Assembly (NCBI GenBank): GCA_009746045.1
Contig: RPFO01000080.1
Location: 8,224,207 to 8,288,206, forward strand
Length of the DNA stretch: 64,000 bases
Source of the DNA: Mesostigma viride
Taxonomy: Eukaryota > Streptophyta > Mesostigmatophyceae > Mesostigmatales > Mesostigmataceae
Direction of reading: 5' to 3'
The position numbers were made by a program, and so were the translations under genes. This document shows, in pieces, positions 62,053-64,000 of the stretch; the stretch's first letter is position 1, and each line of letters begins with the position of its first letter. The notes beneath the pieces were generated by a model. The model searched no databases. It saw nothing but the letters and a program-made list of their open reading frames with translations, and was not told where the DNA came from.

Positions 62053-64000
62053 CTATTTTCAATTTTTCAAACCTTATCTTCCAATATCTACAGATTCCGC
62101 GAATAGCTTCGACAGGCTCGCCCCTTTGGCCGTCCATCTCCAGCACAATGTCGCAACCATCCAACAAACTTTCCCTTGACGTACAGCTGCGGCGAACGTG
62201 GGCCATTTAGTAGAATGCCTTCATCCCCTCGCGCACACCCTCGTTCTCCAGCAACATTCCACCGCGTCTATTCCTTGCAGACGTTAACTTCAGCAGGCCG
62301 CGGACCGTTCTTTGGCGCTTGAACCCGCACTGCGGCAGCTCCGGGCGTGCCCTTCATGAACAGCACGACTGGCCGACCGCTGGGCCAGGGTCTCCAGATA
62401 GCTGGCATCTGGAAAGATTGATACGGCCCGGCCAGCACCAGGGCGATGAGACATCATGCCACCAGCATCCGCAACCGCTCGCTTGCGAGGCCAATCGTCA
62501 TCGTCGTCCCCGCAGCCGTGGTAGTGGGGCAGACCGTGCGGCCCGTGCGCGTGCAACGTGCGGTAGGGCAGGTCTGGCTCGTTCCCTGAGAACTTTTCGG
62601 GCAAGGTCTATCAGGGTGAACGGTGGCTTGGCGCCCTCGAGGCGGGCGACAACCTTCCTTCCTGCCGGAGCGTGACAAGGAGAAAGTTTTAGGGCAAGAA
62701 ATTAAGCAAGATTGAAGGGGCCAGGCGTGGATTCACACTTGGGTCCAGATCAACATCACCTTTGCCGCACCAAAAGTTTTCTGAATATTAAAATTCTTGG
62801 AAGGAAAAAAAAAGCACCTTTGGTATTTGCCCGATCACAAAACTAAAACATGGGATCTCACCAAACATGAATCATTGCGAACCAAAGGGAGGATCAGAAA
62901 AGGAAAAAAAAAAAGGTGGCCATCACAGCGGCCATAACGGATGGAAGGACGGGCTTAAGGTGCCTGATCAGCCTGGATCATGGCATGCTTAGAAGGCCAC
63001 GCCCCACTAAGGAAGATGGAATACGCTAGTTGTTTTGCAAGAAGAGCCCTTCACGGGCAGCATCCCAGAATCATTGCTTTTCAAACCTGCAATCTTGCCC
63101 AGACAATGCAACGGCCAGACCAGGAAAAAAAAAAGCATTCGCTGCAGGCATGACTGCATGGCTGAAGAGGATAGCATTGTATTTGCTTAAAGGACATTGA
63201 ATGCATGGCACGAAAAACTTTGCCAAGAGAAAACACCATAAAGTAAACACCTCCCATCATGACCAGAAAATTGCAGGATCTACAGAGTTAAATTACCTTA
63301 AAGAACAAAAAAGGAAGGCACGGCCTTCACACAATATGCTCCCACGGCATCGGCCATCTCCTCCGCTTCAAACCTGCATTCAGATTATACACACAGTGGC
63401 ACATAAACATCCTAAATGTAGAAGCAACGGATTATCGATAGCGCAATTCCAAACGTGCTGGCTTGTCATCCCACAATCATGCGCCTGTCAAAAACGGTGA
63501 CCACAAACATCTCATGTCGCAAGAACCTACCCGGATTACAGCGCGCGTCGGGATCTCCTTTCTGCAGCTCCATTAAAACATTACCATAAGTCTGCATGCT
63601 CACCACCAGCTGCCAAAAGTGGCAGACGCATTTTCGTTTGACGACAAGCACTTCCCTTCGTGAATTCTTGGAAGGACCGTAACATCCACCAGCGCCATGC
63701 GAGCTGATTTTTGCGCAAACTACGGGAATTAACTCCTACTCAATTTCCCACCAGACGCGGCTTATGGCGGTGCTCAATTGCCGCAAACTAGGCAACCAGG
63801 ACGAGTTCATACATGTCAAACTGTGCAATCCATGCACGCGATCGCAGCGGCAGGCAAGGCGAACGAAGCCGACACATCCGCGCACGGCGTTTTCAAGATA
63901 AGCTGTCGACACATCGCAGGTTGCACCCAGACGGGAAAAGATGAACCGGACGAAAGATTTGTCCGCATTTTTTCAGCGCCCACGGTCCAGGCTCGTCTCG
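62012..64000. repeat. Indel-riddled second copy of the GLRX3 region
   Basis: Colinear with 53930-55846 but about 70 bp longer, mainly by scattered single-base insertions, often in homopolymers (GACTATTTTCAATTTTTC against GACTATTTCAATTTTC), with a few deletions. Substitutions are rare. The change from clean retroelement sequence to indel-rich sequence happens exactly at 62011/62012. This looks like uncorrected long-read sequence joined to the contig rather than natural decay. Confidence 0.9.
62088..63698 (-). pseudogene. GLRX3 copy 2, frame-broken
   Basis: Equivalent of 54000-55553: ATG at 63696-63698 and stop position at 62088-62090. Remnants include FSGNEPDLPYRTLHAHG, GLPHYHGCGDDDD and a CHFWQL-type scrap of the thioredoxin site. 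Every exon carries indels, so no domain is intact. Treat as a probable assembly artefact or recent duplicate with sequencing errors; a genuine pseudogene is less likely because substitutions are so few. Confidence 0.8.

Overview
The window is nuclear DNA from a eukaryote. It has GT-AG spliceosomal introns with many exons of 50-300 bp, non-LTR retrotransposons (LINEs) with target-site duplications, a Ty3/gypsy element, and microsatellites hundreds of bases long. EsV-1-7 zinc-type repeats (best known from brown algae, their phaeovirus and a few other protists) suggest an algal or related protist genome. That placement is tentative. No bacterial operons, tRNA, rRNA or CRISPR arrays were seen.

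Layout. 0.1-1.2 kb: a tetranucleotide array whose unit changes along its length. 2.6-7.5 kb: two decayed, oppositely oriented copies of an unrecognised protein-coding repeat. 8.5-9.0 kb: a MITE-like element. 10.3-17.35 kb (+): a WDR53-like WD40 gene. 18-23 kb: a LINE graveyard with nested insertions. 23.1-26.1 kb (-): a gene joining three EsV-1-7 repeats to a C-terminal SET domain, with a reading-frame break in a hexanucleotide repeat. 28.5-32.1 kb (+): a MAPEG-family microsomal glutathione S-transferase in at least four exons. 33.6-34.8 kb (-): an F-box/leucine-rich-repeat gene with several frame breaks. 37.8-47.8 kb (+): the last ten exons (415 codons, all in phase) of a protein I do not recognise. 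48.3-53.7 kb: more LINE copies, including an ORF1-type protein and a 0.68-kb (GATG)n array. 54.0-55.6 kb (-): an intact four-exon thioredoxin-glutaredoxin gene (GLRX3/PICOT type). 57.5-62.0 kb (+): a Ty3/gypsy element (gag, protease, RT, RNase H) cut off before integrase and joined directly to a second, indel-riddled copy of the GLRX3 region that runs to the window end.

The most unusual signal concerns how exons sit in introns. In three unrelated genes (MAPEG, WD40, ten-exon gene), the exon edge plus its splice site is repeated one to five times into the adjoining intron, often at a period of about 100-101 bp, with copies decaying away from the exon. The GLRX3 gene does not show this. A second theme is LINE biology: at least eight insertions have readable target-site duplications and conserved 3' hairpins. 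One insertion consists of the 3' tail only, and one LINE 3' UTR seems to have seeded the giant (GATG)n array.
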